DNA of 64,000 nucleotides from UBA1426 sp050953365 (GCA_050953365.1 JBMNMN010000009.1:1-64000), one strand, 5' to 3'; shown: positions 8,281-22,213, counted from the stretch's first letter. The notes: a model not told the origin generated them from the letters alone. Numbers and translations are program-made.

Positions 8281-8940
8281 CCCACACCACCTTTAAATAT
8301 TTGGGCTCCTTCGGGTTAATCTCAATCTTCTCCCGAATTCGTCCTCACATGCACGGCTACCGTGTTTTCCGGATTGTACGCCACCTCTTCCCATACCGCT
8401 TCGTAGATCTGCTTCATGGAAAACACTTTTCCCGCATTCATGGTCAACAGTTTCAAAATTCCGTACTCGATGGGAGTGACGGGCACCTGCTCGCCGTCCA
8501 CATACACCGCTTTGGCCTCGTCATCCACCACCAATCCCCCTGATTTATAAACCCCTGTTTTTTTCTCGAAAGCTGCCCAGGTCCACATACCTTCTCAGTT
8601 GAGATCTTACCCGGGCCACAAGCTCCAGCGGATTGAACGGTTTGGTAATGTAGTCGTCGGCGCCTGCGTTCAGCCCGGTGATCTTGTCGTAATCCTCGGA
8701 CTTGGCCGACAGCATGATAATGGGAATGTTCTTCTCCTCCCGAATTTTCATGGTGGTACGCATTCCGTCCAGCCTAGGCATCATGATATCCATCAATATG
8801 AGATGAATTTCTTCCTTTCGCAGGATATCCAGCGCCTCAATGCCGTCATATGCTTTGAATACTTCGTATCCTTCGTTCTTCAAATAGATCTCGATAGCTC
8901 CCACGATTTCTCTGTCGTCGTCACAGACTAAAATATTCAT
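8281..8940 (-). pseudogene. Frameshifted OmpR-family response regulator
   Basis: The receiver domain (8940-8560) is intact, with CDDD, phosphoacceptor LMDIMMPRLDG, SAKSEDYDK and the KPF lysine. The frame then shifts at a run of seven A on the coding strand (8558-8564 on the plus strand). The winged-helix domain follows in another frame (VPVTPIEYGILKLLTMNAGKV, NTVAVHVR) and shifts again near 8335-8345, after which RIREKIEINPKEPKYLKVVWGIGYKIEK can be read. Two frame changes break the gene. A truncated receiver of about 131 residues could still be made. Confidence 0.85.
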
Positions 8941-9308
8941 TGTGCTGCTCCCCTTTATGCATAAGAATCCCCCTTTGACTTGTTACCCGCGCAATTACCA
9001 TCGCTTCGGCAGGCTCAATTTAGAGGATATCTTATAATTCTTAACAAATGACAGTGGTGTTCCTTAACAATTTATTACACCACTATAATTTCACTATAAT
9101 TCATATCATACCATACCGGAGCAGGCTCCAAAATGTTTCCTTATTCCGAACACGCCTTTTTTTCGGAAAGAACTGGAGATTCAAGGGAACATTGCTTTAC
9201 CGCACTGCGTCAGATTGTATAGCATGCAGCATGCAACACCTTCCGGTCAGATTCCGGTGACAAGGCCACGCCCGGAAGTGCGGCATCAGAGTAGAAAGGG
9301 GAATTAGG
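8941..9308. other. Intergenic region with AT-rich promoter-like sequence
   Basis: This is the divergent gap between the response regulator pseudogene and the secreted protein at 9309. Two TATAAT hexamers in a tandem CACTATAATT repeat lie at 9084-9089 and 9095-9100 on the plus strand, but neither has a good -35 at standard spacing. I see no RNA gene or further ORF. Confidence 0.4.
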
Positions 9309-10184
9309 ATGAAAAAAAGTATTATTATTGCATTGATCGTATTATTGGTAGCAGCTACAGGTATTTTTGCGTTTGCTGACTCGGTACTAAAGATTTTCAT
9401 AGACGGCAAGGAGCTTGACGCTACGATTCCACCCGTTATAGAAAAGGGAAGCGCCGTAGCCTCTGTAAGAGATATTGCGGAAGCCTTAGGAGCATCCGTA
9501 GTGTGGGATGCGGAGACTAAATCTGTCCGAATTGAATCCGGCAAAAGCGATATGCGGGTTACGCTTCTTGAGCAGGCCCTGATACCGCAAGATCATCTTG
9601 CAGCCGCCAATACTTGGGCAGAGGCGGTGAAGATGAGAAATGGAGCCTTGCAATATGCCTTGCTCACTCCGTCGCTGCAATCGGAAAAATATGAGGAATA
9701 TTCGGCCATGAACTGGGTCACCGGCACTTCAAGCCCTTGGATAAAAGAATACAAAGTAACAGAAAAGGGCAGGCCGAAGGAGGGAATCCATCTCTATCTC
9801 ATTGAATATGCCTATACGGATTCCACGCAGAATACATCCACATTCTATGAGTACATTACTGTAGAGAAATTTGATGCAGGTTGGAGGATTTCTTCCATCG
9901 ATACCGTCAGCGTTGTTGGGAAAATAACGGAAGTGACGAAAAATGACAACGGCGAAATCGCAAGCATCTTTGTAGAAGGTGCCGCCGGGTTGATGGGCGT
10001 TTACGACAAAGCAAAAGTATTTATCGGAGAGGATACGGCAATTTACAAAGGCTATACTTACGACAAAATCGAAGCCAAGGATTTGAGGGAGGGCTCATCC
10101 GTTGAAGTGAGTTTTGTAGACGGGCCCATGATCATGATATATCCTCCGCAAGCTCAGGCAAAGATAATCCGTGTAATAGATTAA
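9309..10184 (+). CDS. Secreted protein with copper amine oxidase N-terminal-like domain
   Basis: This 291-residue protein has a signal peptide (MKKSIIIALIVLLVAATGIFAFA). Residues about 25-80 form the Cu_amine_oxidN1 domain (VLKIFIDGKELDATIPPVI...VASVRDIAEALGASVVWD), a cell-surface module common in clostridia that has no amine oxidase activity by itself. A middle domain (TWAEAVKMRNGALQYALLTPSLQ) and a C-terminal beta-rich region follow. The start has an AAAGGGGAA site. It probably acts at the envelope. The neighbouring two-component system may once have controlled it (inference). No catalytic motif is seen. Confidence 0.8.
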   Translation: MKKSIIIALIVLLVAATGIFAFADSVLKIFIDGKELDATIPPVIEKGSAVASVRDIAEALGASVVWDAETKSVRIESGKSDMRVTLLEQALIPQDHLAAANTWAEAVKMRNGALQYALLTPSLQSEKYEEYSAMNWVTGTSSPWIKEYKVTEKGRPKEGIHLYLIEYAYTDSTQNTSTFYEYITVEKFDAGWRISSIDTVSVVGKITEVTKNDNGEIASIFVEGAAGLMGVYDKAKVFIGEDTAIYKGYTYDKIEAKDLREGSSVEVSFVDGPMIMIYPPQAQAKIIRVID

Positions 10185-10253
10185 TCATATCTTTAACCCG
10201 GATCAGCAAACAAATTTTTAGTCTATTCTCTGGCGTTCGTTCTTTCATTATGC

Positions 10254-10295
10254 TAAAATATGGTATTGGGATGTTCTGTCAAAGGCATCCCAATA
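10254..10295 (+). promoter_or_regulatory. Extended -10 promoter and leader hairpin
   Basis: TGCTAAAAT at 10251-10259 is an extended -10 without a clear -35. Just past the expected start of transcription is a perfect 10-bp inverted repeat, TATTGGGATG / CATCCCAATA (10264-10273 and 10286-10295), with no T run after it. It is more likely a 5' leader stem or operator than a terminator. It precedes the lipoprotein gene at 10321. Confidence 0.4.
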
Positions 10296-10320
10296 TCACT
10301 TATAAAGGAAAGGACGAGAA

Positions 10321-11265
10321 ATGAAGAAAATTTTATTTGTTTTTTTAAGTTTGTTATTGGTTTTAGCACTATCGGCCTGATCCCCCGCTCCTGTTGAAGA
10401 AGATGTTGCACGTCAAGCGTTGCAAAGTCACTTCGATGAAATTGTGACAGACGACTTCATGACTGCAGTCGGCGATCTATTGGAGTACACCATTGACGAT
10501 GAAGTAGAAAGAAACAGCTCAAAAGAATTGGATACCTTTGTTTTTACAGTTACAACTGTTGGAAACGGAGGCCTGGCCACGGGACACATGTATATGGATT
10601 ATTTTGAGCCAAGATTTCAGGAAGTGGCAAAATATAGAGTGCAATACAGCCTGCGAGACAAAGAATGGGTTTTAGACGGTATTGATAAGGTCGAGCAAAT
10701 CAGCTGCACTCCCTTAGATGAAATAAGAGCGGATCGGTTCTTAGAAGAGCTGGAGCTAAGGGATAAAATAGAAGCAACCCTGGTATCCCAAGATGCGGAC
10801 TTGGCAAACGGTATCTCCATCGTAACCGTAGATGCTGTAAAAGAGCAAATGTTAGTGACCAAACAAGGCAGAATGACCTATACTTTTGAATTCGACAAGG
10901 ATAGAAAGATATGGGAAAATACGAGAACTGAAGAAATCGGAGAATGGAACCATACATATACATTTGCAAAACACCGGGATTGGATGTATGAAACGACTCC
11001 CGATGAATACGGCGGGAAAACATATGTGGGACTTAAAGTAGAATATGACAAAGATGCGAACCAAGTAAAATTACAGTGGGCAGGAGGCTATGTAGACAAA
11101 TACGGCTACGGCTCGAATAGGACCGAAACATTTACTTGGTACGGCAAACCTTCGCCGGAAGATCCTCTCGTGTTTATATCGGATACCGATTCAAAGAAAT
11201 TCAAAATCGTAAACGATGGAACTGCCGTAAATTGGGACGGTTATACATTCTATAAGGTTAAGTGA
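10321..11265 (+). pseudogene. Lipoprotein gene with UGA in place of the lipobox cysteine
   Basis: The frame starts at ATG 10321 behind AAAGGAAAGGACG and encodes a lipoprotein signal: MKKILFVFLSLLLVLALSA then TGA (10378-10380), then SPAPVEEDVARQAL. LSA-C is a textbook lipobox, so the stop sits exactly where the lipidated cysteine should be (TGC or TGT to TGA). The rest is open without other damage to 11265 (about 294 further codons), so the lesion is single and probably recent, or a base error. Reinitiation at the TTG at 10420 would give a cytoplasmic 281-residue protein. No convincing selenocysteine insertion hairpin follows the UGA. The mature domain is an unrecognised secreted family. Confidence 0.75.
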
Positions 11266-12311
11266 GGCCTTACTTCTATTTTCACATATCTTAATGTCAA
11301 TATCGGGCCGCCCTGATAACGAAGGACTTGATGGTTGGGGCACAGATAACAGTCGAAGTATTCATCATAGACGTATTCATATTTCTTGAAGAACCCTTTT
11401 TTCGTCATAGGCCTGCGATATGGATAAATCGGCTTGATTCCATTATCGAGTAGTGTCTTGGCAATGGCAGGTGTCTTGTAGCCTGCATCCAACACCATTA
11501 ATGTCGGATCATACTTTTTCAGTCTTTCGTAGATTGCAGAAAAGGTTCTGCTATCATGCTCATTCCCGGGATGAATCGTGTATCCTAGCACCCAGCCATT
11601 CTGATCACAAGCTGTCTGGGTGACATAAGCAAAATCCTTCTTGTGCTCTCCTTTGTGAAACAAACCACTTTCAGGGTCTGAAGTGCTCTGCTGCACTTCC
11701 TTGGTTGGGGGATCCTCGTCATTATCCCGATCCTTAAATGGCTTTTTTCCATGCGCCTGCCTATCCTCATTAATTTCTCTAAGAAGTTTCGATTCATAAT
11801 CCATTGCTTGAACCTTTACCATTGTCTTAATGGATTTTTTCTTATTGGCATTTGCCTTGATATGCGTCGCATCCACGAAAATCACAGAAGGATCGATCAT
11901 GTCATGCAGAAAGCATTCCTCCAGAATCTTCTCGAAGATTTGCTCAAACAAATCTGTTCCCTTAAAGCGACGGGTGTAGTTCTTTCCGAAGGTACTGAAG
12001 TGAGGTACGGAAGATGTGAGGTCTAACCCTAAAAACCAACGGTAAGCAACATTTACTTCGATTTCCCGAATCGTCTGTCTCATGCTGGGTATGCCATAGA
12101 GATATTGAAGAAGGGGGATTTTGATCAGCATGACAGGATCCAGACTTGGCCTTCCCTGATCTTGGGAATACTTGTCCTGTACGAGTTCGTAGATAAAGGA
12201 AAAATCAATCGCCCTATCAATGTCACGCAGGAGATGATTTTCAGGAACAAGACTGTCTGCTGAAACAAACTGGATCTGATTTCTTTGATTTCCGGCATTT
12301 TTTATCATCAT
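11250..12311 (-). pseudogene. Truncated IS1182-family transposase
   Basis: Residues 1-332 equal the full transposase (N-terminal DUF772-like domain, FVDATHIKANANKKK, LDAGYKTPAIAK), then the sequence departs after CPNHQVLRY into a 21-residue unrelated tail. The catalytic glutamate region (RKESIERIFGTAKEF) and cysteine-rich part are lost, so the product should be inactive. The tail overlaps the last bases of the convergent lipoprotein gene. It might act as a dominant-negative inhibitor if expressed, but its own promoter region is absent. Confidence 0.85.
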
Positions 12312-12324
12312 TCGTCGTCACCTC
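11316..12324 (-). mobile_element. IS1182-family element, copy 1 (remnant without ends)
   Basis: About 1009 bp match the two intact copies in this window without an obvious difference, from 12 bases before the transposase start to residue about 332. Both element ends are missing, as are the 3' third of the transposase and the terminal inverted repeats. The junctions carry GGGCCGCC (11305-11312) on the left and GGCGGCCC (12328-12335) on the right, which are complementary. This copy cannot move by itself. Confidence 0.88.
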
Positions 12325-12399
12325 AAAGGCGGCCCTTTCAATTTCTCCGGGTAAAAACATGCGCCGGACAATTGCTTTTTGCCAAAACAAATGCATCTG

Positions 12400-12441
12400 C
12401 AAAAACAAAAACGAAAAACACGCTCCGAAGAGCGTGTTTTC
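12400..12441 (-). terminator. rRNA operon terminator
   Basis: Perfect 11-bp stem AAAACACGCTC / GAGCGTGTTTT (12415-12425 and 12430-12440) with a four-base loop that reads TTCG on the minus strand. A T-rich tail follows on the minus strand (TCGTTTTTGTTTTTG), just after 5S rRNA. Confidence 0.9.
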
Positions 12442-12445
12442 TATA

Positions 12446-12561
12446 ACTGGCAAGGACCTATTCTCCCAGGCAGTCTCCCACCAAGTACCGTCGGCGCTGA
12501 GGAGCTTAACTTCTGTGTTCGAGATGGGAACAGGTGTAGCCTCCTCGCTATACTCACCAGA
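12446..12561 (-). rRNA. rrf: 5S ribosomal RNA
   Basis: About 115 bases with the conserved bacterial 5S core: AGGAGGCTACACCTGTTCCC, CCATCTCGAACACAGAAGTT and TAAGCTCCTCAGCGCC on the minus strand. The ends pair (CTGG... with ...CCAG). It is the last gene of the rRNA operon. End positions are good to a few bases. Confidence 0.93.
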
Positions 12562-12706
12562 TGCTTGCTCGTTAATTTTCCGTACTGCTGTGTTGCTGCT
12601 CCGGTAATCCGATGCTCACGTATGTCTGTATACGCTCCGCTTCGTTTCCCGTCGCGCGCCTTGCATTACGAAAAATTCCCTTCGCAATCATTGAGGGCGT
12701 ACCCTC

Positions 12707-15816
<3,110 letters not shown>

Positions 15817-15884
15817 CAAGGTACGATGGCCTTCTAGAAGGCCCGGGGTATGAGCCCCCGATAAAAAGAACCTTTTAAAGTTCC

Positions 15885-15960
15885 TGGTGGAGATAAAGAG
15901 GTTCGAACTCTTGACCCCCTGCGTGCAAGGCAGGTGCTCTCCCAGCTGAGCTATATCCCC
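15885..15960 (-). tRNA. tRNA-Ala (anticodon TGC)
   Basis: On the minus strand GGGGATATAGCTCAGCTGGG begins a full cloverleaf. Its anticodon loop reads CTTGCAC (TGC), its T-loop is GTTCGAACC and it ends ATCTCCACCA with an encoded CCA. It lies in the 16S-23S spacer, a common place for tRNA-Ala. Confidence 0.97.
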
Positions 15961-15971
15961 ATATATAAAAC

Positions 15972-17674
<1,703 letters not shown>

Positions 17675-18107
17675 AGTTTCCAAGGTTCTTCGCCGGTTCC
17701 CCGGCTGCGTCGGTCTAACCGACTCCACTCTTTAAGGCTTGCCCTCATCGAGTGGCCTAATTAATATATCACTTTCGCTCTGCTATGTCAATTACCTTTT
17801 GTTGGTCTTCTTCTTTTCTTTTTCCCCTCCACCCCCTCCCGGAGGCGCGGTTCTGAGCGACAGCTTTATCAGAATAGCATCCTATTTCAAAACTGTCAAC
17901 ACCTTTTTTCATTTTTTTAAAACAAAAAATTGAAATTATACATACCATTTTTTACCGGACTTTATACACCGATTGTTTACCATATATCCGGTCATTCATG
18001 CTATATATAATGAAGGTAAATATATCAATACCCAATTATCTACAGTCAAAACAACTTTAACAGAAAATCAAGACGCAAGCAGAGGTCTGCCGGAATCAGT
18101 CACCCTC

Positions 18108-18827
18108 TCATCTGCCGCATTGGGGAATCTTCAAATCTTCCTTCTTTTTATCTATAGCAAGGAAAGTGCGCAGACCCGGAATCTTGGGATCCACCAACAT
18201 CTCTTCGGGTGTTCCTTCCGCAGCGATGATTCCCTTATCCATATAGATGACCCGGTCGGATACTTCTTTTGCGAACCCTATCTCATGCGTTACAACGATC
18301 ATTGTCATATCCTCGCGAGCCAGCTGCCGCATGACCTGAAGCACTTCGCCTGTCAATTGTGGATCAAGAGCCGATGTGGGCTCATCAAACAGCATGATTT
18401 CAGGTTCCATAGCCAAAGCCCTGGCAATAGCCACCCTTTGTTTCTGTCCGCCGGATAGCTGACAAGGATAGGCCTCCCGCTTGTCCGTCAACCCTACCTT
18501 TTCCAACAGGTTATCCGCAATGCGCTCCGCGTCTCTTTTCGACATTTTTTTTACGATAACAGGCGCTTCTATGAGATTCTCAATAACCGACATGTGAGGA
18601 AAAAGATTGAAGTTTTGAAATACCATGCCGATACGGGCATCGGTAATAATCCGTCCTTCATCGGCTTCCTCCAAATGATTCATGCACCTCAATAACGTAC
18701 TTTTTCCGGATCCCGAGAGTCCGATTACTGTGATGACCTCTCCCTTTTTCGCCGAAAGAGTGATCCCTTTCAACACTTCAAGCTTCCCGAAACTCTTATG
18801 CAGATTTTCCACTCTGATGATTTCCAT
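18108..18827 (-). CDS. Polar amino acid ABC transporter, ATP-binding protein
   Basis: This 239-residue ATPase belongs to the GlnQ/HisP family: Walker A GLSGSGKSTLLR (about residues 34-45), Q-loop VFQNFNLFPHM, signature LSGGQKQRVAIARAL, Walker B IMLFDEPTSALDP and the switch histidine VVTHE. It energises uptake of a polar amino acid together with the permease and binding protein upstream. It is the last gene of the three-gene operon, 11 bases after the permease. The substrate cannot be read from this subunit. I see no clear terminator between its stop and the rRNA promoters. Confidence 0.94.
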   Translation of the reverse strand: MEIIRVENLHKSFGKLEVLKGITLSAKKGEVITVIGLSGSGKSTLLRCMNHLEEADEGRIITDARIGMVFQNFNLFPHMSVIENLIEAPVIVKKMSKRDAERIADNLLEKVGLTDKREAYPCQLSGGQKQRVAIARALAMEPEIMLFDEPTSALDPQLTGEVLQVMRQLAREDMTMIVVTHEIGFAKEVSDRVIYMDKGIIAAEGTPEEMLVDPKIPGLRTFLAIDKKKEDLKIPQCGR

Positions 18828-18838
18828 TCTATATCCCC

Positions 18839-19489
18839 TTAGTTGCTGTAATAAGAATATCTCTTCTCCAATGCCCGAAATACTCGGATAATTATAAATG
18901 TAAAGACCAAGTAAATGAGGGCAGCAATCAAATATGCATCCACGTTGAAGTCCCTGGCCACCGTAACCTTTGCATTCCTAAGTATCTCCGGCACAGATAG
19001 AGCCGCGCAGAGGGCTGTGTCCTTGATCAGGTTGATGGCCTCGTTGCCCATGGGAGGAAGCACTACTTTGGTTGCCTGCGGCAGGATGATGCGCCGCATG
19101 GTCTGAGTATAGTTCATGCCCAGAGCCTTTGCCGCCTCATACTGTCCCGTATCAATGGACTGAATCCCTCCGCGGAAAATCTCCGTAAAATACGCTGCGT
19201 AGTTAATCACAAAAGTTACGTAAGCCGCGGTCATACGGTCCAATTCAAGCCCCAGCGCCGGCAGTCCGTAATATGCAAAAAACAGCTGCAGCAACAGAGG
19301 GGTTCCTCGAAACACCCAGGTATAGGATCCCAGAATCCAGTGAAGCGGTTTATAGGATGATAATTTCCCCAGGGCACAGAGTATGCCCAGGGGAATGGAA
19401 AATACTATGGTGATTATGTATACCTTCAAGGTCACGCCGGTACCTTGAAGGATAAATCCCAGAATGGAAACAATATATTCTATATCCAT
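18839..19489 (-). CDS. Polar amino acid ABC transporter, permease
   Basis: This 216-residue membrane protein of the HisM/GlnP type has about five helices and the EAA coupling motif (QYEAAKALGMNYTQTMRRIILPQA, with its downstream glycine). FRGTPLLLQLFF is the other typical segment. It forms the channel for amino acid import and couples to the ATPase encoded next. It lies three bases after the binding-protein gene. Confidence 0.93.
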   Translation of the reverse strand: MDIEYIVSILGFILQGTGVTLKVYIITIVFSIPLGILCALGKLSSYKPLHWILGSYTWVFRGTPLLLQLFFAYYGLPALGLELDRMTAAYVTFVINYAAYFTEIFRGGIQSIDTGQYEAAKALGMNYTQTMRRIILPQATKVVLPPMGNEAINLIKDTALCAALSVPEILRNAKVTVARDFNVDAYLIAALIYLVFTFIIIRVFRALEKRYSYYSN

Positions 19490-19492
19490 GGA

Positions 19493-20362
19493 TTATCTAC
19501 CCATATCCTTTATTTGCTGCTGTGTCAGTTTCGGGACGTCACGAATTACAATGTTGGTTCCAAACCATTCCTTTGAGATGGCTTCTACGGTTCCGTCATC
19601 ATAAAGTTCATCCAGAGCATTGTCAATGGCTTCACGCAATGCCACGGCTCCCTTTGGGCAGCCTATTCCCATGTACTCCGCTCCCAGGGCTTCTTCCAGT
19701 ATGTAGATGGTCCCCGGCTCCTGGGCGGCAATGTATTCGATAAGAATCTTATCCACAGCTACAGCATCAATACGGCTGCTGGTGGTGAGATCAAGCAATG
19801 CATCCTGATAGGTGTCATATTCGCGGGCCTCGCCGAGAGATTCAAAGAATTCAGCATCTCCTTTAACGGCGATATCCGCAGAGCTCTGAACCTGATAGCC
19901 CAGGATCTTTCCTGCAAGATCTGCCTTGGATCTAATGGATGAGTCGGCACGCACAGCCAACATGATCTCATTGTTCAAATAGGGTTTCGTGTATTCCACT
20001 TCCAGGTCTCTTGCAGCGGTAATGGTAAAGCCGTTCCAGATGACGTCAATGCCACCACTGTTCAATTCCATTTCCTTCGTATCCCAGTTGATCGCCTTCA
20101 CTTCCAGCTCAACTCCCAGCTTTTCCGCCACCGCTTTTGCGAGATCAATATCAAAGCCAACTATTTCCCCGTTTGCGTCACGGAATCCCATGGGCGGAAA
20201 TGCGTCGTCGCACCCCAGAACAAGCACTCCCTTGTCCTGAATCCTGGCAAGAGACAAATCCTCTTCCGTTTCACCCGGTTCTTCAGGCTGTCCGCCACAT
20301 CCCACTACAAATGCGCTCAACAACAATACGAGCACCAGCAAAATGCCGATTTTTTTCTTCAT
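19493..20362 (-). CDS. Polar amino acid ABC transporter, substrate-binding lipoprotein
   Basis: This 289-residue protein has a lipoprotein signal (LVLLLSAFVVGCGGQPEEPGE, lipobox VVGC), then a type II periplasmic-binding fold of family 3: LVLGCDDAFPPMGFRDANGE, GFDIDLAKAVAEKLGVELE and IDVIWNGFTIT. It captures a polar amino acid outside the membrane. It is the first gene of the operon and has an AGGAGG ribosome site. The specificity is not resolved; an L-cystine-like or glutamine-like ligand is possible. Confidence 0.93.
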   Translation of the reverse strand: MKKKIGILLVLVLLLSAFVVGCGGQPEEPGETEEDLSLARIQDKGVLVLGCDDAFPPMGFRDANGEIVGFDIDLAKAVAEKLGVELEVKAINWDTKEMELNSGGIDVIWNGFTITAARDLEVEYTKPYLNNEIMLAVRADSSIRSKADLAGKILGYQVQSSADIAVKGDAEFFESLGEAREYDTYQDALLDLTTSSRIDAVAVDKILIEYIAAQEPGTIYILEEALGAEYMGIGCPKGAVALREAIDNALDELYDDGTVEAISKEWFGTNIVIRDVPKLTQQQIKDMGR

Positions 20363-20440
20363 CTTATTAACCTCCTAATTAAATTAAAAATGAATCACTT
20401 GAAGAGTTCGTAGAAAAACCCTCTTGTATAAACTTACCTG

Positions 20441-20469
20441 ATTATACTTTATTGCTCTATCAATGTAAA
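20441..20469 (-). promoter_or_regulatory. Promoter of the amino acid ABC operon
   Basis: On the minus strand TTTACA (20464-20469) and a perfect TATAAT (20441-20446) are 17 bases apart, about 80 bases before the binding-protein start. The rest of the 408-base gap (20363-20770) is AT-rich and holds the nhaC promoter on the other strand; I see no other gene. Confidence 0.8.
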
Positions 20470-20668
20470 GTGCTAATTTATAAAAATCCATATATTTTTT
20501 GCATTGCCTATATAAAAGACAAATTTTATTCCTATTTGAACGAATCAAATCAATGCAAATCAATATAAAAGCCTATATCAAATTAAGCAATTTCAATTGT
20601 TTTGCAGGTGTCATTCCGGTTTGGGATGTATTCAATTCAAAGTGTCAGAAAAGTAGGAGTATTCGTTC

Positions 20669-20726
20669 TTGACGGTATAAATCAACAGTTGTATAATTTA
20701 TACAGCGTTTGAATACGCTGTATAAA
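20669..20726 (+). promoter_or_regulatory. nhaC promoter with palindrome at the transcription start
   Basis: TTGACG (20669-20674) and a perfect TATAAT (20692-20697) are 17 bases apart. A perfect 11-bp inverted repeat with an eight-base loop, TTTATACAGCG / CGCTGTATAAA (20697-20707 and 20716-20726), begins at the last base of the -10 and covers the expected start. The position suits a repressor operator or a stabilising 5' stem. Confidence 0.78.
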
Positions 20727-20770
20727 CCATTCTTTATTATTTCTTTTTTATTTCTTTTAAGGAGGACAAA

Positions 20771-22213
20771 ATGGGTAGAAAAATTCCTTTATGGCAAGTG
20801 CTCGTCGTTATGATCATCATGCTACTCCTGCTGTACTATGAGATCATGGTCAGCAACAGCGGCGAGGCTCACATGGCTCTGCTCGTCTCCGCTATCGTGG
20901 CTGCCCTCGTAGCCGTAGCCAACGGCTGGAAATGGAAAGTCCTTGAGCAAGGCATTCTGGCGGCCATCAACCGTTCCATGCAGGCGATTCTCATCCTCAT
21001 GGTGGTAGGTTCCATGATCGGTTCCTGGATTGCCGGCGGCGTCGTACCTGCAATGATCTACTACGGTCTTATGTTGTTGAGCCCCGGCATTTTCCTTTTT
21101 GCCGGATGTATCCTGTGCAGTATCGTTGCGTTGGCAACAGGAAGCTCCTGGACCACCGCAGGAACCATCGGTGTAGCTCTGATCGGTGTCGGGATGGGTC
21201 TCGGAATCAACCCGGCCATGACCGCAGGAGCAATTATCTCCGGCGCCTATTTCGGAGACAAAATGTCCCCGCTGTCCGACACGACAAATATGGCTCCCGC
21301 TGTGGCCGGATCCACACTTTTTGAACATATCAGACATATGATCTGGACCACAACACCGTCCCTTATCATTGCTCTTATCGTATTTATTTTCCTAGGCATG
21401 GGACATAGCGGTGAGTCCGTAGACATGAGCGGCGTCACCATGATCATGGATGGAATGAAGGCCGAGTTCTGGATTTCGCCGATCCTCCTCATTCCGCCCA
21501 TCTTCGTTATCGTCATGGTAGCCTTGAGAGCACCGGCCCTTCCCGCACTTATTGGAGGTATTGCCCTTGGTGTTGTCTTTATGGGAGTCCAAGGTGTATC
21601 TCCTCTGGATTTCGGTACCGTACTCAACTACGGATACGAATCCTCCAGCGAGATTCCGGAAATCTATGACCTTCTTACCAGAGGCGGTATGCAGGGAATG
21701 ATGTGGACCATCTCCCTCGTTATGTGCGCCATGACCTTCGGCGGTATCATGGATGCTTCCGAACAGCTCAGAACTCTGTCAGAAATGTTGCTGAAGATTG
21801 CAAAAGGTATCGGTTCCTTGGTTCTTATCACCAACCTGTCCTGTATTTTCTACAACATCGTAGCCTGTGATCAGTACTTGGCTATCCTCCTTCCCGGAAG
21901 AATGTACAAGGAAGCTTTTGAAGACAGAAGGCTGAAGAACAAGAACCTGTCCAGATGCCTGGAAGATGCGGGAACCATGACATCCAGCCTTGTGCCCTGG
22001 AATAGCTGCGGCGCTACCATGAGCACATTCCTGGGAGTCCCCACATTCACCTATCTTCCCTATGCAATCCTGAATCTGGTCAATCCTCTCGTTTCCGTAT
22101 TCTACGGATTTACCGGCATCTCCATGGAAAAGATGACGGAAGAAGAATACGAAAAGGTGCTGGAGCAGAGAAAGCTGGACAAAGAGCTTGCAATGCGGGC
22201 TATGGAAGCCTAA
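20771..22213 (+). CDS. nhaC: Na+/H+ antiporter NhaC
   Basis: This 480-residue inner-membrane protein has about 11 hydrophobic helices. NhaC-family hallmarks include ATGSSWTTAGTIGVALIG, GAIISGAYFGDKMSPLSDTTNMAPA and DAGTMTSSLVPWNSCGATMS. It exchanges Na+ for H+ (or an organic ion pair such as malate/lactate in some relatives) and supports pH and sodium balance. It starts with an AAGGAGG site. It is a single gene with its own strong promoter; the following terminator hairpin has been duplicated by an IS insertion. Confidence 0.93.
   Translation: MGRKIPLWQVLVVMIIMLLLLYYEIMVSNSGEAHMALLVSAIVAALVAVANGWKWKVLEQGILAAINRSMQAILILMVVGSMIGSWIAGGVVPAMIYYGLMLLSPGIFLFAGCILCSIVALATGSSWTTAGTIGVALIGVGMGLGINPAMTAGAIISGAYFGDKMSPLSDTTNMAPAVAGSTLFEHIRHMIWTTTPSLIIALIVFIFLGMGHSGESVDMSGVTMIMDGMKAEFWISPILLIPPIFVIVMVALRAPALPALIGGIALGVVFMGVQGVSPLDFGTVLNYGYESSSEIPEIYDLLTRGGMQGMMWTISLVMCAMTFGGIMDASEQLRTLSEMLLKIAKGIGSLVLITNLSCIFYNIVACDQYLAILLPGRMYKEAFEDRRLKNKNLSRCLEDAGTMTSSLVPWNSCGATMSTFLGVPTFTYLPYAILNLVNPLVSVFYGFTGISMEKMTEEEYEKVLEQRKLDKELAMRAMEA

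Noticed and set aside
10378..10440. Selenocysteine insertion element after the in-frame UGA
   Set aside because: I could not form a stem with the right distance and apical loop; a nonsense mutation or base error is the simpler reading.
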